DNA from: CAZVEV01 sp964625865
Lineage (GTDB): Bacteria > Planctomycetota > Phycisphaerae > SM23-33
Length of the DNA stretch: 12,444 nt
Assembly: GCA_964625865.1 (NCBI GenBank)
Contig: CAZVEV010000181.1
Coordinates: forward strand, 1-12,444
Direction: 5' to 3'
Under the pieces are notes generated by a model. It was not told the DNA's origin. It did no database searches and worked only from the letters and a program-made list of their open reading frames with translations. Within the stretch, counting starts at the first letter, position 1, and each line of letters starts with the position of its first letter. Made by a program: the position numbers and the translations under genes. This document shows, piece by piece, positions 1 through 6,640 of the stretch.

Positions 1-67
1 GCCGGGGCAAGCCCGGCGGTGGCGTCACGGGCAATCGGGACATCCGCTCGCCATCACACGGCTTACT

Positions 68-88
68 CAAGAGGGATGCCCCCTCTTG
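68..88. repeat. Perfect 8-bp inverted repeat (hairpin)
   Basis: CAAGAGGG at 68-75 and CCCTCTTG at 81-88 are exact reverse complements around ATGCC. The next bases (TGAACC) are not a T-tract, so this could be a weak terminator of a gene ending before the window, a processed RNA hairpin or a protein-binding site. Its role is unknown. Confidence 0.5.
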
Positions 89-272
89 TGAACCACGCCG
101 TGCCATGGATAGATCCTGCGACGGAAACCCTTGTCTTTCCAGGACGTGAGGATGATCGGGGTGTATCGATCCCGTCAGGTCGATGCGCCCGCGTTGACCT
201 GCGCATTATCCGGATGAACTCTTTTTCTTGCCCATCATCTCCCCACGAGCAGGAACTTAACGTCCTCGGTGC

Positions 273-302
273 TTAACGCACTGTAACATGTCTCTGTAAT
301 CT
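273..302 (+). promoter_or_regulatory. Possible sigma70-type promoter for the redoxin gene
   Basis: TTAACG (273-278) and TAATCT (297-302) are separated by 18 bp. CTTAACG also occurs 16 bp upstream, at 256-262. The match to consensus is only moderate. Confidence 0.3.
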
Positions 303-549
303 TCGTTCAGCATCGTGATGTTCACTCAGAGATGTCGCTTCGAGGGTAAGCGGCCAGACAAGGCCGAGTCGATAACTCGGTGAACCGGGCACGAAACCGT
401 GGCTGTCGTCTTCGCCGATACGACCGAGGCGTGTTACCGATCTGTCCATTATCTGATAGTACCAGCGACCGAGTGTGCCTGCAACGACCTGCCTGCCCGG
501 AACCGAGGCGGTTGTCGAGGCGCGAAGGTCACACTACAATCGGTGCATC

Positions 550-1782
550 GTGAGAAGGCTATTGGCACTACTGATGACGGCGGCGGCGGCGACCTCGATG
601 TCGTGCGGGGCGGACGCCGCTGCGCAGGCGGGCCCGAAGCGGGCGTCGGCCGACAGCTATCCGCCGTATCCAACCGTGCAGAAGCTCCAGGCGGGCGATC
701 CGGCGCCCGACTTTTCTCTGCCCGGGGCGGACGGCAAGACCTACTCGCTGGCCAGTTTCAAGCACGCCGACGTGCTGGCCGTCCTGTTCATGGCGAACCA
801 CTGCCCCACCTCCCAGATGTGCCAGGACCGCGTCATCGCCCTGGTCGAGAAGTATCGCAAGCAGAGCTTCGCGCTGGTGGCGATCTCACCGAGCGACCCC
901 GCCGCCGTCATGCCCCACCAACTGGACCGCTCGGACGTCGGCGACAGCCTGGCCGAAATGATCCTCCGCGCCCGCGAGAAGAAGTACAACTTCCCGTACC
1001 TCTACGACGGGCGGACGCAGGCGACGACCCTGGCGTTCGGCCCGAGCGTCACGCCCCACCTGTTCGTCTTCGACAAGGCCCGCAAGCTCTGCTACGACGG
1101 CAGGTGGAATCTCATGCTCTTCGACGAGCGAAGCCCCTCCTTCGCCGCCAAGGCGATCGACACCCTGCTGGCGGGCAAGACGCTGCGCAAGGCGTCCTAC
1201 AGCGCCTACGGCTCGCCGATCCGCTGGGGCTACCTGCGACGGCAGGCCGACCAGGCCGCCGCCCAATGGAACCGCAGGCCCGTCACGCTGACCGACCTGG
1301 CCGCCCCGGCGGCCAGGAAGCTCATCGCCAACGACAGCCCCCTGCTCCGCGTGATGTGCTTCTGGTCGCTCAACGACGCCGGGACGACCGCGCAGTTCCC
1401 GCGCCTGATCGCGCTGCGCCGGATCTATCAGCACCGCCCCTTCGAACTGATCACCGTGAACCTCGACCCGCCGGGCCGGCGCAAGGACGTGCTGGCCTTC
1501 CTCAAGACCCACCACGCCGCCGCACCCGAGCCCTCGAAGTACCGCCGTCCCAACGCCCCGCCCGCAGTGTCCAACGTCTTCAAGACAGGGAATGGTAAGC
1601 TGTTCGTCTCGCCGCGTGATTCCTCATCGCCGAAAACCGACGTCCGCAAAACCTCGGCGTCGGGCGTCCCGAAGGTCCTCGTCATCATGCCCGGCGGCGA
1701 GGTTCTTCACACCCACGCCCAGACTGTAGACGTACGCACCTTGCGCAAGCAGATCACGGAGGTCTTCACAGGCGGCGAGTAG
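550..1782 (+). CDS. Exported redoxin/AhpC-TSA-type protein with two thioredoxin-like domains
   Basis: The 410-residue product starts with a hydrophobic export signal (MRRLLALLMTAAAATSMSC). C19 may be a lipid-attachment Cys, but the lipobox is poor. Residues about 48-200 resemble the AhpC/TSA-redoxin fold: the AGDPAPDFSL entry is followed by FMANHCPTSQMC, which places C85 and C91 where family members carry NHCP. Residues about 265-405 look like a second thioredoxin-like unit, in which FWSLNDAG (271-278) stands where WCxxC would be, so it has no redox Cys pair. GTG at 550 was chosen because the signal peptide begins exactly there; GTG 475 would add 25 unlikely residues. The ribosome site is weak. 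It is probably an envelope thiol-disulfide or peroxide-related protein; the substrate is unknown. The fold family is fairly sure, the activity is not. Confidence 0.8.
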   Translation: MRRLLALLMTAAAATSMSCGADAAAQAGPKRASADSYPPYPTVQKLQAGDPAPDFSLPGADGKTYSLASFKHADVLAVLFMANHCPTSQMCQDRVIALVEKYRKQSFALVAISPSDPAAVMPHQLDRSDVGDSLAEMILRAREKKYNFPYLYDGRTQATTLAFGPSVTPHLFVFDKARKLCYDGRWNLMLFDERSPSFAAKAIDTLLAGKTLRKASYSAYGSPIRWGYLRRQADQAAAQWNRRPVTLTDLAAPAARKLIANDSPLLRVMCFWSLNDAGTTAQFPRLIALRRIYQHRPFELITVNLDPPGRRKDVLAFLKTHHAAAPEPSKYRRPNAPPAVSNVFKTGNGKLFVSPRDSSSPKTDVRKTSASGVPKVLVIMPGGEVLHTHAQTVDVRTLRKQITEVFTGGE

Positions 1783-1819
1783 GCGCCTGTCCAGATCGCA
1801 AGGGCAACACCCGATCACG

Positions 1820-1850
1820 GCCCAGGGCCTGGGCACGCCCATAGCGGGCG
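1820..1850. repeat. Two adjacent dyads between the redoxin and PEP-CTERM genes
   Basis: GCCCAGG-G-CCTGGGC (1820-1834) is a perfect odd palindrome with 7-bp arms. It is followed by CGCCC/GGGCG (1836-1840/1846-1850). They lie about 40-70 bp after the redoxin stop and 60-90 bp before the next promoter. There is no T-run, so a Rho-type or weak terminator, or an operator, is possible. The other 1783-2061 sequence holds the promoter and leader of the next gene. Confidence 0.4.
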
Positions 1851-1911
1851 AAGAGCAACCCGGACCGGTCTGGGATGATCGAATCAGGCGCGAATCTTCT
1901 TCATTTCGGTC

Positions 1912-1940
1912 TTGACCAGACGGGTAGTCCCGTGTATATT
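1912..1940 (+). promoter_or_regulatory. Strong sigma70-type promoter with an inverted repeat in the spacer
   Basis: TTGACC (1912-1917), a 17-bp spacer and TATATT (1935-1940) give 5/6 matches in each box at ideal spacing. The inverted repeat ACGGG-TAGT-CCCGT (1920-1933) fills most of the spacer and is a candidate operator. The predicted start near 1947 leaves a leader of about 115 nt before the PEP-CTERM gene. Confidence 0.65.
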
Positions 1941-2061
1941 TTGCGGTTGAGCGGCCTGGGGATAGTCTCTGGGCTTGAGTGGATCCGCGAGGTGAGCCGA
2001 ACGGATGGGTTCGGGTGTCTGTACACGAGATCAGACTCCCTATCAGATTTGGAGAGCGCAC

Positions 2062-2820
2062 ATGAGTTCCCGCATCACACTTCCGTTGCTAGCTGTAGCC
2101 TGCCTGTTCTTGGCAGCCGGTACTGCTGACGCCGCATACATCACTGACGCCATTGACGGCGTTGAGGTGGTCGCTGTATCAAGCCAAGCCGATGCCGGCA
2201 ATGGGAGTCTGCCCGATGCATATGACGACGGCGCAGGCAATACCTACGACATCCGAGCCGTGCCGGCCCGCTCGGTCGTCAGTGGATATGGGCTTAACGC
2301 CGCCGGGGAGCACAATAACGGCTGGCAGACAGACTGGCAGATAGAGTCAGGATCCTCCGTGCACACCAGTGGGACGCAGTATCTCATCGTGGACCTCGGG
2401 GCGGCGTACAGCAATCTGGATGAATTGCACCTCTGGAACGTGAACGAGAACAATAACACAGTTCGGGGCACGAAGCGCATGGAAGTCTTCTCGGCCACGC
2501 AACTGCCATCGGACGTCGGCGGCACGGACAACGATTTCGGTCATGCGAACTGGACGAGCGTCAAGGTCTTCGACGGCTCCTCGCCTCTTCCTCAGGGAAC
2601 GAGCAGCACGACCATGGCCGTTAACGCCATCGTCGATCTGAGCGGTGTGTCGTCCGCACAGTACTTCGCCTTCGACATTCTGGAGAGTTGGGGCGGCAGC
2701 AACAGTCGTAACGGTGGACTTTCGGAAGCACAGTTCACCGTGCCCGAACCGGCCACCGTCTGCCTGGCCTCCCTCGGCCTGTTGGGCCTGATCAGGCGTG
2801 GACGGCGACGCAGGCGTTGA
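2062..2820 (+). CDS. PEP-CTERM protein with discoidin/CBM32-like beta-sandwich
   Basis: The 252-residue protein has a Sec signal peptide (residues 1-24, cleavage likely after TADA). The body is rich in Asn, Gly and Ser, and residues about 85-225 resemble the galactose-binding/F5-8 type C fold: YLIVDLG (107-113), a central strand LHLWNV, and the closing pattern YFAFDILESWGG...GGLSEAQF. It ends with VPEPATVCLASLGLLGLIRRGRRRRR, a PEP-CTERM sorting signal (PEP motif, hydrophobic stretch, Arg cluster) expected to be processed by an exosortase and left at the cell surface. No exosortase is encoded in this window. ATG 2062 has GGAGA at 2051-2055; the upstream in-frame start at 2005 would spoil the signal peptide. 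The sugar-binding role is inferred from fold-like pattern and the neighbouring sulfatase cluster. Confidence 0.85.
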   Translation: MSSRITLPLLAVACLFLAAGTADAAYITDAIDGVEVVAVSSQADAGNGSLPDAYDDGAGNTYDIRAVPARSVVSGYGLNAAGEHNNGWQTDWQIESGSSVHTSGTQYLIVDLGAAYSNLDELHLWNVNENNNTVRGTKRMEVFSATQLPSDVGGTDNDFGHANWTSVKVFDGSSPLPQGTSSTTMAVNAIVDLSGVSSAQYFAFDILESWGGSNSRNGGLSEAQFTVPEPATVCLASLGLLGLIRRGRRRRR

Positions 2821-2852
2821 TGCACCGCAAACCGACGCCTTCTTGAAATCCA

Positions 2853-2880
2853 GGCCTCGCCCACATGGGCGGGGCCTTTT
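2853..2880 (+). terminator. Intrinsic terminator after the PEP-CTERM gene
   Basis: A 10-bp stem (2853-2862 with 2867-2876, one G-U pair) closed by an ACAT loop is followed by TTTT at 2877-2880. It starts 33 bp after the stop. Its last base is also the last base of the stop codon of the converging NagB-like gene, so it may also slow minus-strand transcripts, although the T-run on that side is poor. Confidence 0.85.
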
Positions 2881-3815
2881 CAATGCATCTCGACCTCGCA
2901 CGTGCCCAGGCCGGGACGGAGGAAGTTGAACTGGACGTTCGGGTGCAGGGCCAGCAGCGACATCGGCACGGAGGCGTCGGGCACGCGTTTGGCGATCATC
3001 AGGGCCGTCAGCCTCATCCCGAACGGGTTGTCGTGATGCCCCGGGTGCCAGATCGAGACTCTCTCGGCTTTCCACGTCTCGACGGGCCCGACGGTGGCCG
3101 CCTGCGTGGGCACCAGGGGCACGTATCCACCGCCGGACGTCCGGGCGTTCTGGATGATCGTCATCGGGTGCAGGTCGGTCACGCGCGTCGAGAGCTTGAG
3201 GTACTCGGCCGGCGACGGAGGGGCGTCGAGGTACTGCCCGCCGCGCTTCGGCGGATCGTTGAACGCCCAGTGCTTGACCTCCCCCTGCCCGCCCTGCATG
3301 ATCACGCACCGCACCGCGTCGTAGCTGGCCGAATAGGCCGCAAGATCGCCGGTGGGAAAGTGCAGGTTGCTCTCGGGCATCGCCAGGGCCGGGGCGATGC
3401 GGTCGAAGCACAACTCCCTGTCGGCCCGGGCGAAAGACAGCGGATGGTCGGCCGACACGGGCCGCCCGTCCTCGGTCCACTCGTCCATGCCCCAGAAGTG
3501 CGCCTCGCACGCGCCCAGGTCCAGTTCCATCGCGTTGACCAGGCGGGCGACGAGGGGCAACTGCTCGGTCGGGCCGATGGGCCCGCAGATCCCCGCCGGG
3601 CTGTCCGGCGTGGACTGGCGCCAGGCCTCGATGTACTCCAGCGCCTCGGCCAGGTAGAACTCCTCGGGCGTGTCGTAGAAGACCACCTTGAAGCCCTCGC
3701 GCGAAAGCTGCTCGATGTCCGCAGCGGTTAGGGCGGCCGCGTCGGCCAGCAGGTCGCCTTCGAGTGTCGTGTAGTCCCACCAGTCGGGGGCCACCTTGCT
3801 GATCGGTCTGCTCAT
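2880..3815 (-). CDS. NagB-like (glucosamine-6-phosphate deaminase/isomerase family) protein
   Basis: The 311-residue protein aligns by eye with glucosamine-6-phosphate deaminase: AGICGPIGPTEQLPLVARL (74-92), FWGMDEW (107-113, equivalent to FNMDEYVG with the catalytic Asp at D111), GGQGEVKHWAFNDP (175-188, equivalent to GGVGNDGHIAFNEP with the ring-opening His at H182) and NAR (R225, equivalent to a phosphate-binding Arg). Several residues differ from E. coli NagB: Asp141 is Val, the TGGTP phosphate loop is changed, and Lys208 aligns with Asp. It is also longer at the N-terminus than the roughly 266 residues usual in NagB. Its ATG overlaps the TGA of the deacetylase gene (ATGA), with GGAG six bases upstream, so the two are probably translated together. 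The family call is fairly sure; the substrate may be a different amino sugar. Confidence 0.75.
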   Translation of the reverse strand: MSRPISKVAPDWWDYTTLEGDLLADAAALTAADIEQLSREGFKVVFYDTPEEFYLAEALEYIEAWRQSTPDSPAGICGPIGPTEQLPLVARLVNAMELDLGACEAHFWGMDEWTEDGRPVSADHPLSFARADRELCFDRIAPALAMPESNLHFPTGDLAAYSASYDAVRCVIMQGGQGEVKHWAFNDPPKRGGQYLDAPPSPAEYLKLSTRVTDLHPMTIIQNARTSGGGYVPLVPTQAATVGPVETWKAERVSIWHPGHHDNPFGMRLTALMIAKRVPDASVPMSLLALHPNVQFNFLRPGLGTCEVEMH

Positions 3816-4600
3816 GTCTGGCTCCGGTCGTCTGTGAGGAGGCATACCGCCTCGCCGAGAGCGTCGCACAGCGGGTCGAAGTCCTCCGCGGCGAAGCCTG
3901 TGTGTGCATGTCGGTGCCAGCCCTCCGCGTGTTCGAACGTCCCCGACATCCGCCCGACGGCGGCCGAGAGGGCCTCCATCGCACCGGTCGTGCTGCCGAC
4001 GCCCTGACTCTGATCCAGCCAGTCGCTCTGACTGCGATGGCAGGCCAGCGCCCGGCGTTTGATCTTGCCCACGTCCGAGACGTTCACGCACAGGTGCGGG
4101 CGGACGGGATTGCGGACCTGATCGGTCAGCCCGACGGGCATCGCATGATACAGCGCGACGTCGCCGTCGATCGCCTCGGATGGCGGGTCGGTGGGGAAGT
4201 TCGGCATGCCGCGGCAGAACGCGGCCGACACCATCAGCCGCGACGTGTTCATGTGGTCCTCCATGTAGTCGCGGGCGGCGGGAATCAGCAGGATCTCGGG
4301 CCGGACCTCACGCACAATCGCACAGAGGCGCGATACGAGCCGGGGCGTGTAGACGATCTGCAGGTCATCCACGAGCGGCGGGTGGTACGTCGCTCCGAGC
4401 ACGGCCGCCGCGTCACGGGCTTCCTGCGTTCGCACCGCTATCGTCTCGTCGCGGCCCATCGCGGTCGACCCGCACGACCCGTTGGCGACCGTCATGGTGT
4501 GCAGTTGGTGCCCCGCCCGGCCGAGCAGCACCAGCGTGCCGGCCATCATGAACTCGATATCGTCCGGATGGGCCCCTACGGCAAAGGCGACCTTGCTCAT
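3812..4600 (-). CDS. PIG-L/LmbE-family N-deacetylase
   Basis: The product is 262 residues. AHPDDIEF near the N-terminus is the family's metal-binding signature (His and second Asp as zinc ligands, first Asp as likely base), and DYMEDHMNTSR about 100 residues later supplies the other His. The EARDAAAVLGA helix and the C-terminal region KRRALACHRSQSDWLD also fit. Members remove acetyl groups from N-acetylglucosamine-type compounds; there is no signal peptide, so it should act in the cytoplasm. The start has a doubled ATGATG: GGGAG lies 3 nt before the first (4603) and 6 nt before the second (4600), so I chose the second. Pairing with a NagB-like gene recalls Bacteroidetes proteins in which both domains are fused, which suggests deacetylation followed by an isomerase or deaminase step. 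Confidence 0.88.
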   Translation of the reverse strand: MSKVAFAVGAHPDDIEFMMAGTLVLLGRAGHQLHTMTVANGSCGSTAMGRDETIAVRTQEARDAAAVLGATYHPPLVDDLQIVYTPRLVSRLCAIVREVRPEILLIPAARDYMEDHMNTSRLMVSAAFCRGMPNFPTDPPSEAIDGDVALYHAMPVGLTDQVRNPVRPHLCVNVSDVGKIKRRALACHRSQSDWLDQSQGVGSTTGAMEALSAAVGRMSGTFEHAEGWHRHAHTGFAAEDFDPLCDALGEAVCLLTDDRSQT

Positions 4601-4639
4601 CATCTGCTCCCGTCAACGAACCGCGTACAGCCAAGTCGA

Positions 4640-4668
4640 ATCCTAGTCCCTGCGTGTACGGATCGCAA
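4640..4668 (-). promoter_or_regulatory. Possible promoter for the deacetylase/NagB-like pair
   Basis: On the minus strand TTGCGA (4668-4663), 17 bp and TAGGAT (4645-4640) give 4/6 matches in each box. The predicted start is close to 4633, about 30 nt ahead of the deacetylase. The pair could therefore be transcribed alone or with the sulfatase, whose stop is about 140 bp upstream. No T-tract terminator separates them. Confidence 0.4.
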
Positions 4669-4743
4669 CGAGCCATCGGCGAACAGGAAACAACTGATAG
4701 GAGATTCGATTCCGCATGATGACGCCGGGCGACCGCCCTGCAC

Positions 4744-6461
4744 TCAGAGTCGTCTGACGTAGAGATAGTAGGCCCCGCTTGCCGAGCCGTCGGTCCTCAC
4801 GAACCACGTCTCGATGGAGGCCTCGCCCGGAGTGAGCGGGACACGGAACGTCACTTCTTTCATCCGGTCGGTCACGGGCACGGTCTTGTCGAAGTCGCCC
4901 ACCTTCAGCCGTGCCTTGACGATCGGCAGGGCCTTGCCGCCTTTGATCGCCCCGCGAATGGCGGTATCGACTTCCTCCGGCCAGCGCCGCAGGCGGAACT
5001 CGTACGCCCCGGCGCGACGGACCTCCACGGGGAGCGGACCGTTTAACGGCTTGCCCAGGCGGACGGTGTCGCGCTGCCATGTCTTGCTCAGCCCGAGATA
5101 CTGATCGACGGTGAACCGCGCGGGGTTCTCGTGGTCCGATCCAATGATCGGCCGCTGCTTCTGCGTGTCCCATGTCTTCTCGGCGTCTTGTCTGGCCTGA
5201 CGAAGTCTGGCGACGACCTGCGGGTGCCTGGCCGCGACGTCGGTCCGCTGGGCGGGGTCGGCGGCTATGTCGTACAGTTCATCGTCGACCAGCCGCCACC
5301 GCTGGGTCATCACGGCCCCCTTGAAGGATTCCACGATCGTTCGGTCCGGCCAGTCGGCTTGCTTGCCGGACAGCAGGCCCTTGAGGCTCTTGCCGTCGAA
5401 CAACGCGCCGTTGGGCGGCCGGAGCCCGCACAAGTCGATGAGCGTCGGCAAGACGTCGAGATGGGCGGTCAGGCGGTCGACATTGCGCCCACCAGTAAGC
5501 GCGCCGTCCGGCCAGCGAATGAAGAACGGCACCCGGTGCCCGCCATCGTACGGCGAGCCCTTGCCACCGCGCATCCCTGCATTGAAACCCGCCACGGACG
5601 NNNNNNNNNNNNNNNNNNNNNNNNNNNNNNNNNNNNNNNNNNNNNNNNNNNNNNNNNNNNNNNNNNNNNNNNNNNNNNNNNNNNNNNNNNNNNNNNNNNN
5701 CGGACGCCTTCGTAGGGCGTGCTGTACTTCGGCGGGACGATCAACGGGCCGTGGGGTGCGTTCGTCGGGATGTAACAGAAGAACGGACGGCCTTGTCCTG
5801 TCGCAGACCCTGAGCCTGTCGAAGCGAGCTTAGTCGAAGGGTCCTTTGCAGCGGTCATGAAGCGGATCGCTTCGGTGAACCAGACGTCCGTGCAGTAGCC
5901 CGTGTATCGTTGCCGCTTGCCGTTATGCCAGTACACGTCGTCGAAGTAATCGTTGCCCCAGTCGACGTCGCCGGTGGTCGTGATGGCGCCGTCCCCGTGG
6001 ACGACCGCTTCCTGGAATCCGCGGTCCTGCGGCCGGTACGGGTAGTTGTCGCCCAGGTGCCACTTGCCGAAGATGCCCGTCCGATAGCCGTTGTCGGCGA
6101 AGACGTTTGCCATCGTCGCTGCGCCGCGGGCGAGGAGGTTCACGCTGTTGTTGGTGCCCTGGACGGCGACGGCGCGGCAGTGCCGGCCCGTCAACAGCGA
6201 CGCGCGAGTCGGCGAGCACTTTGGCGAGACGTGGAAATCCGTCAGCCGGACACATTCGCCGTGGAGCTTGTCGAGATTCGGCGTCTTGATCCACCTGTTG
6301 CCGTGGCATGCCAGGTCGCCGTAGCCTTGATCATCGGTCATGATGAGGATGACATTGGGCCTTGCCTTGCCCGCGACGTTCTTCGCGATGGCCGGGCCGC
6401 ACGTAGTCGCAAGCGCCGCCAGAGAGGCGTTTCTCAGGAAGTCACGTCTGTTCGCATCCAT
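4744..6461 (-). CDS. Tat-exported Cys-type sulfatase, interrupted by an assembly gap
   Basis: The N-terminal part (6461 to the gap) begins with a twin-arginine signal, NRRDFLRNASLAALA. It has the metal-binding MTDDQGYGDL (D43, D44), the formylglycine site CSPTR (C82, R86), FGKWHLG (K133, H135) and NAPHGP. The C-terminal part (to 4744) resumes at AGFNAGMRGGKGSPYDGGHRVPFF and ends in a roughly 120-residue beta-rich extension (PVEVRRAGAYEFRLRRWPEE ... YYLYVRRL) that I associate with planctomycete arylsulfatases. About 45-60 residues, with the second metal site (DNG), should lie in the gap. The two halves are in different frames only because the N-run length is arbitrary. It hydrolyses a sulfate ester, probably on a glycan; the substrate is not evident. 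AGGA sits 7 nt before ATG 6461. A palindromic repeat is inserted in frame at residues 207-224. Confidence 0.9.
5601..5700. other. Assembly gap (100 Ns) within the sulfatase gene
   Basis: Exactly 100 Ns, the usual placeholder for unknown length. For the two sulfatase halves to join in one frame the true length must leave remainder 2 when divided by 3. Comparison with the usual sulfatase core suggests roughly 140-180 bp. Confidence 0.95.
5806..5843. repeat. REP-like palindromic element inside the sulfatase coding sequence
   Basis: GACCCT (5806-5811) and AGGGTC (5838-5843) form inverted ends around two direct copies of GTCGAAG (5818-5824 and 5833-5839). On the coding strand it reads CTTCGAC-8 bp-CTTCGAC-AGGCTCAGG. 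It falls exactly where the sulfatase has an extra stretch, DPSTKLASTGSGSATGQG, between FMTAAK and RPFFCYIP, positions that are close together in related sulfatases. It keeps the frame open. From memory, CTTCGACAGGCTCAGG-type repeats are common in many bacterial genomes; no second copy was seen in this window. Confidence 0.65.
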
Positions 6462-6493
6462 GGTTCGTCCTGTACTCCGACATTTCCCTGCAG

Positions 6494-6530
6494 GGCACCT
6501 TCGGTGTCGCTTCGCGGCGCCTTCGGCGTC
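6494..6530 (-). repeat. Tandem GAA-loop hairpins in the predicted sulfatase leader
   Basis: On the minus strand two 15-nt units, GACGCCGAAGGCGCC (6530-6516) and GACACCGAAGGTGCC (6508-6494), are separated by GCGAAGC. Each folds into a short hairpin closed by GAA, and the central 7-mer can form a smaller one. The two units differ at two positions that pair with each other (G-C in one, A-U in the other). They end 32 nt before the sulfatase ATG. Confidence 0.6.
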
Positions 6531-6575
6531 CCGGATAGCCCCTCTGCCCGCGACCGTCGCAGGACTTGGAGGACA

Positions 6576-6603
6576 ATTGTACCCGCTGTCTTGCCAGGGA
6601 GAA
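6576..6603 (-). promoter_or_regulatory. Possible sulfatase promoter
   Basis: On the minus strand TACAAT (6581-6576) is a 5/6 match to the -10 box, with a weak TTCTCC (6603-6598) 16 bp upstream. A start near 6569 would put the tandem hairpins at 6494-6530 in a leader of about 108 nt. Confidence 0.35.
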
Positions 6604-6640
6604 GCCCGAGTTAATCGGGACGGTTACCTTTTCGGGCTTC
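6601..6640. repeat. Perfect 9-bp inverted repeat in the divergent intergenic region
   Basis: GAAGCCCGA (6601-6609) and TCGGGCTTC (6632-6640) are exact reverse complements around a 22-nt loop; CCCGA/TCGGG at 6604-6608/6614-6618 is a smaller dyad sharing the left arm, so two alternative pairings are possible. It lies just upstream of the predicted sulfatase promoter. I see no clear feature in the rest of 6641-6952 beyond a CACCC/GGGTG dyad (6871-6886) and the ribosome site of the next gene. Confidence 0.45.

Larger units (their letters stand above)
1..549. other. Hairpin-rich non-coding region upstream of the redoxin gene
   Basis: I see no convincing gene here. The region contains several perfect dyads: GCCGGG/CCCGGC at 1-6/12-17, CAAGAGGG/CCCTCTTG at 68-75/81-88 with a 5-nt loop, CATC/GATG around 334-343, and CCGAGT/ACTCGG at 364-369/375-380. 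None has a T-run after it, so they are not standard terminators. A possible promoter lies at 273-302. If it is used, the redoxin mRNA would have a leader of roughly 240 nt holding the 364-380 hairpin. The open frame at 19-276 runs through these hairpins and has no ribosome site or recognisable motif. Confidence 0.5.

Noticed and set aside
19..276. Open frame of 85 codons from a GTG
   Set aside because: It has no ribosome site and no recognisable motif, and it runs through two hairpins. Its composition does not look coding.
340..440. Possible cyclic di-GMP-I (GEMM) riboswitch, suggested by GGGCACGAAACCGTGG
   Set aside because: The conserved GGGCAAACC and ACGCAAAGC elements and the two parallel stems could not be found.
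399..1598. 399-codon open frame overlapping the redoxin gene
   Set aside because: Arg/Gly/Pro-rich translation typical of a GC-rich shadow frame; the overlapping frame has a clear signal peptide and redoxin motifs.
2347..3984. 545-codon minus-strand frame
   Set aside because: Low-complexity Arg-rich shadow of the NagB-like and PEP-CTERM genes, with no domain pattern.
4744..6461. Frameshifted pseudogene reading of the sulfatase
   Set aside because: The frame change falls exactly at a 100-N placeholder, so it reflects unknown gap length rather than mutation.
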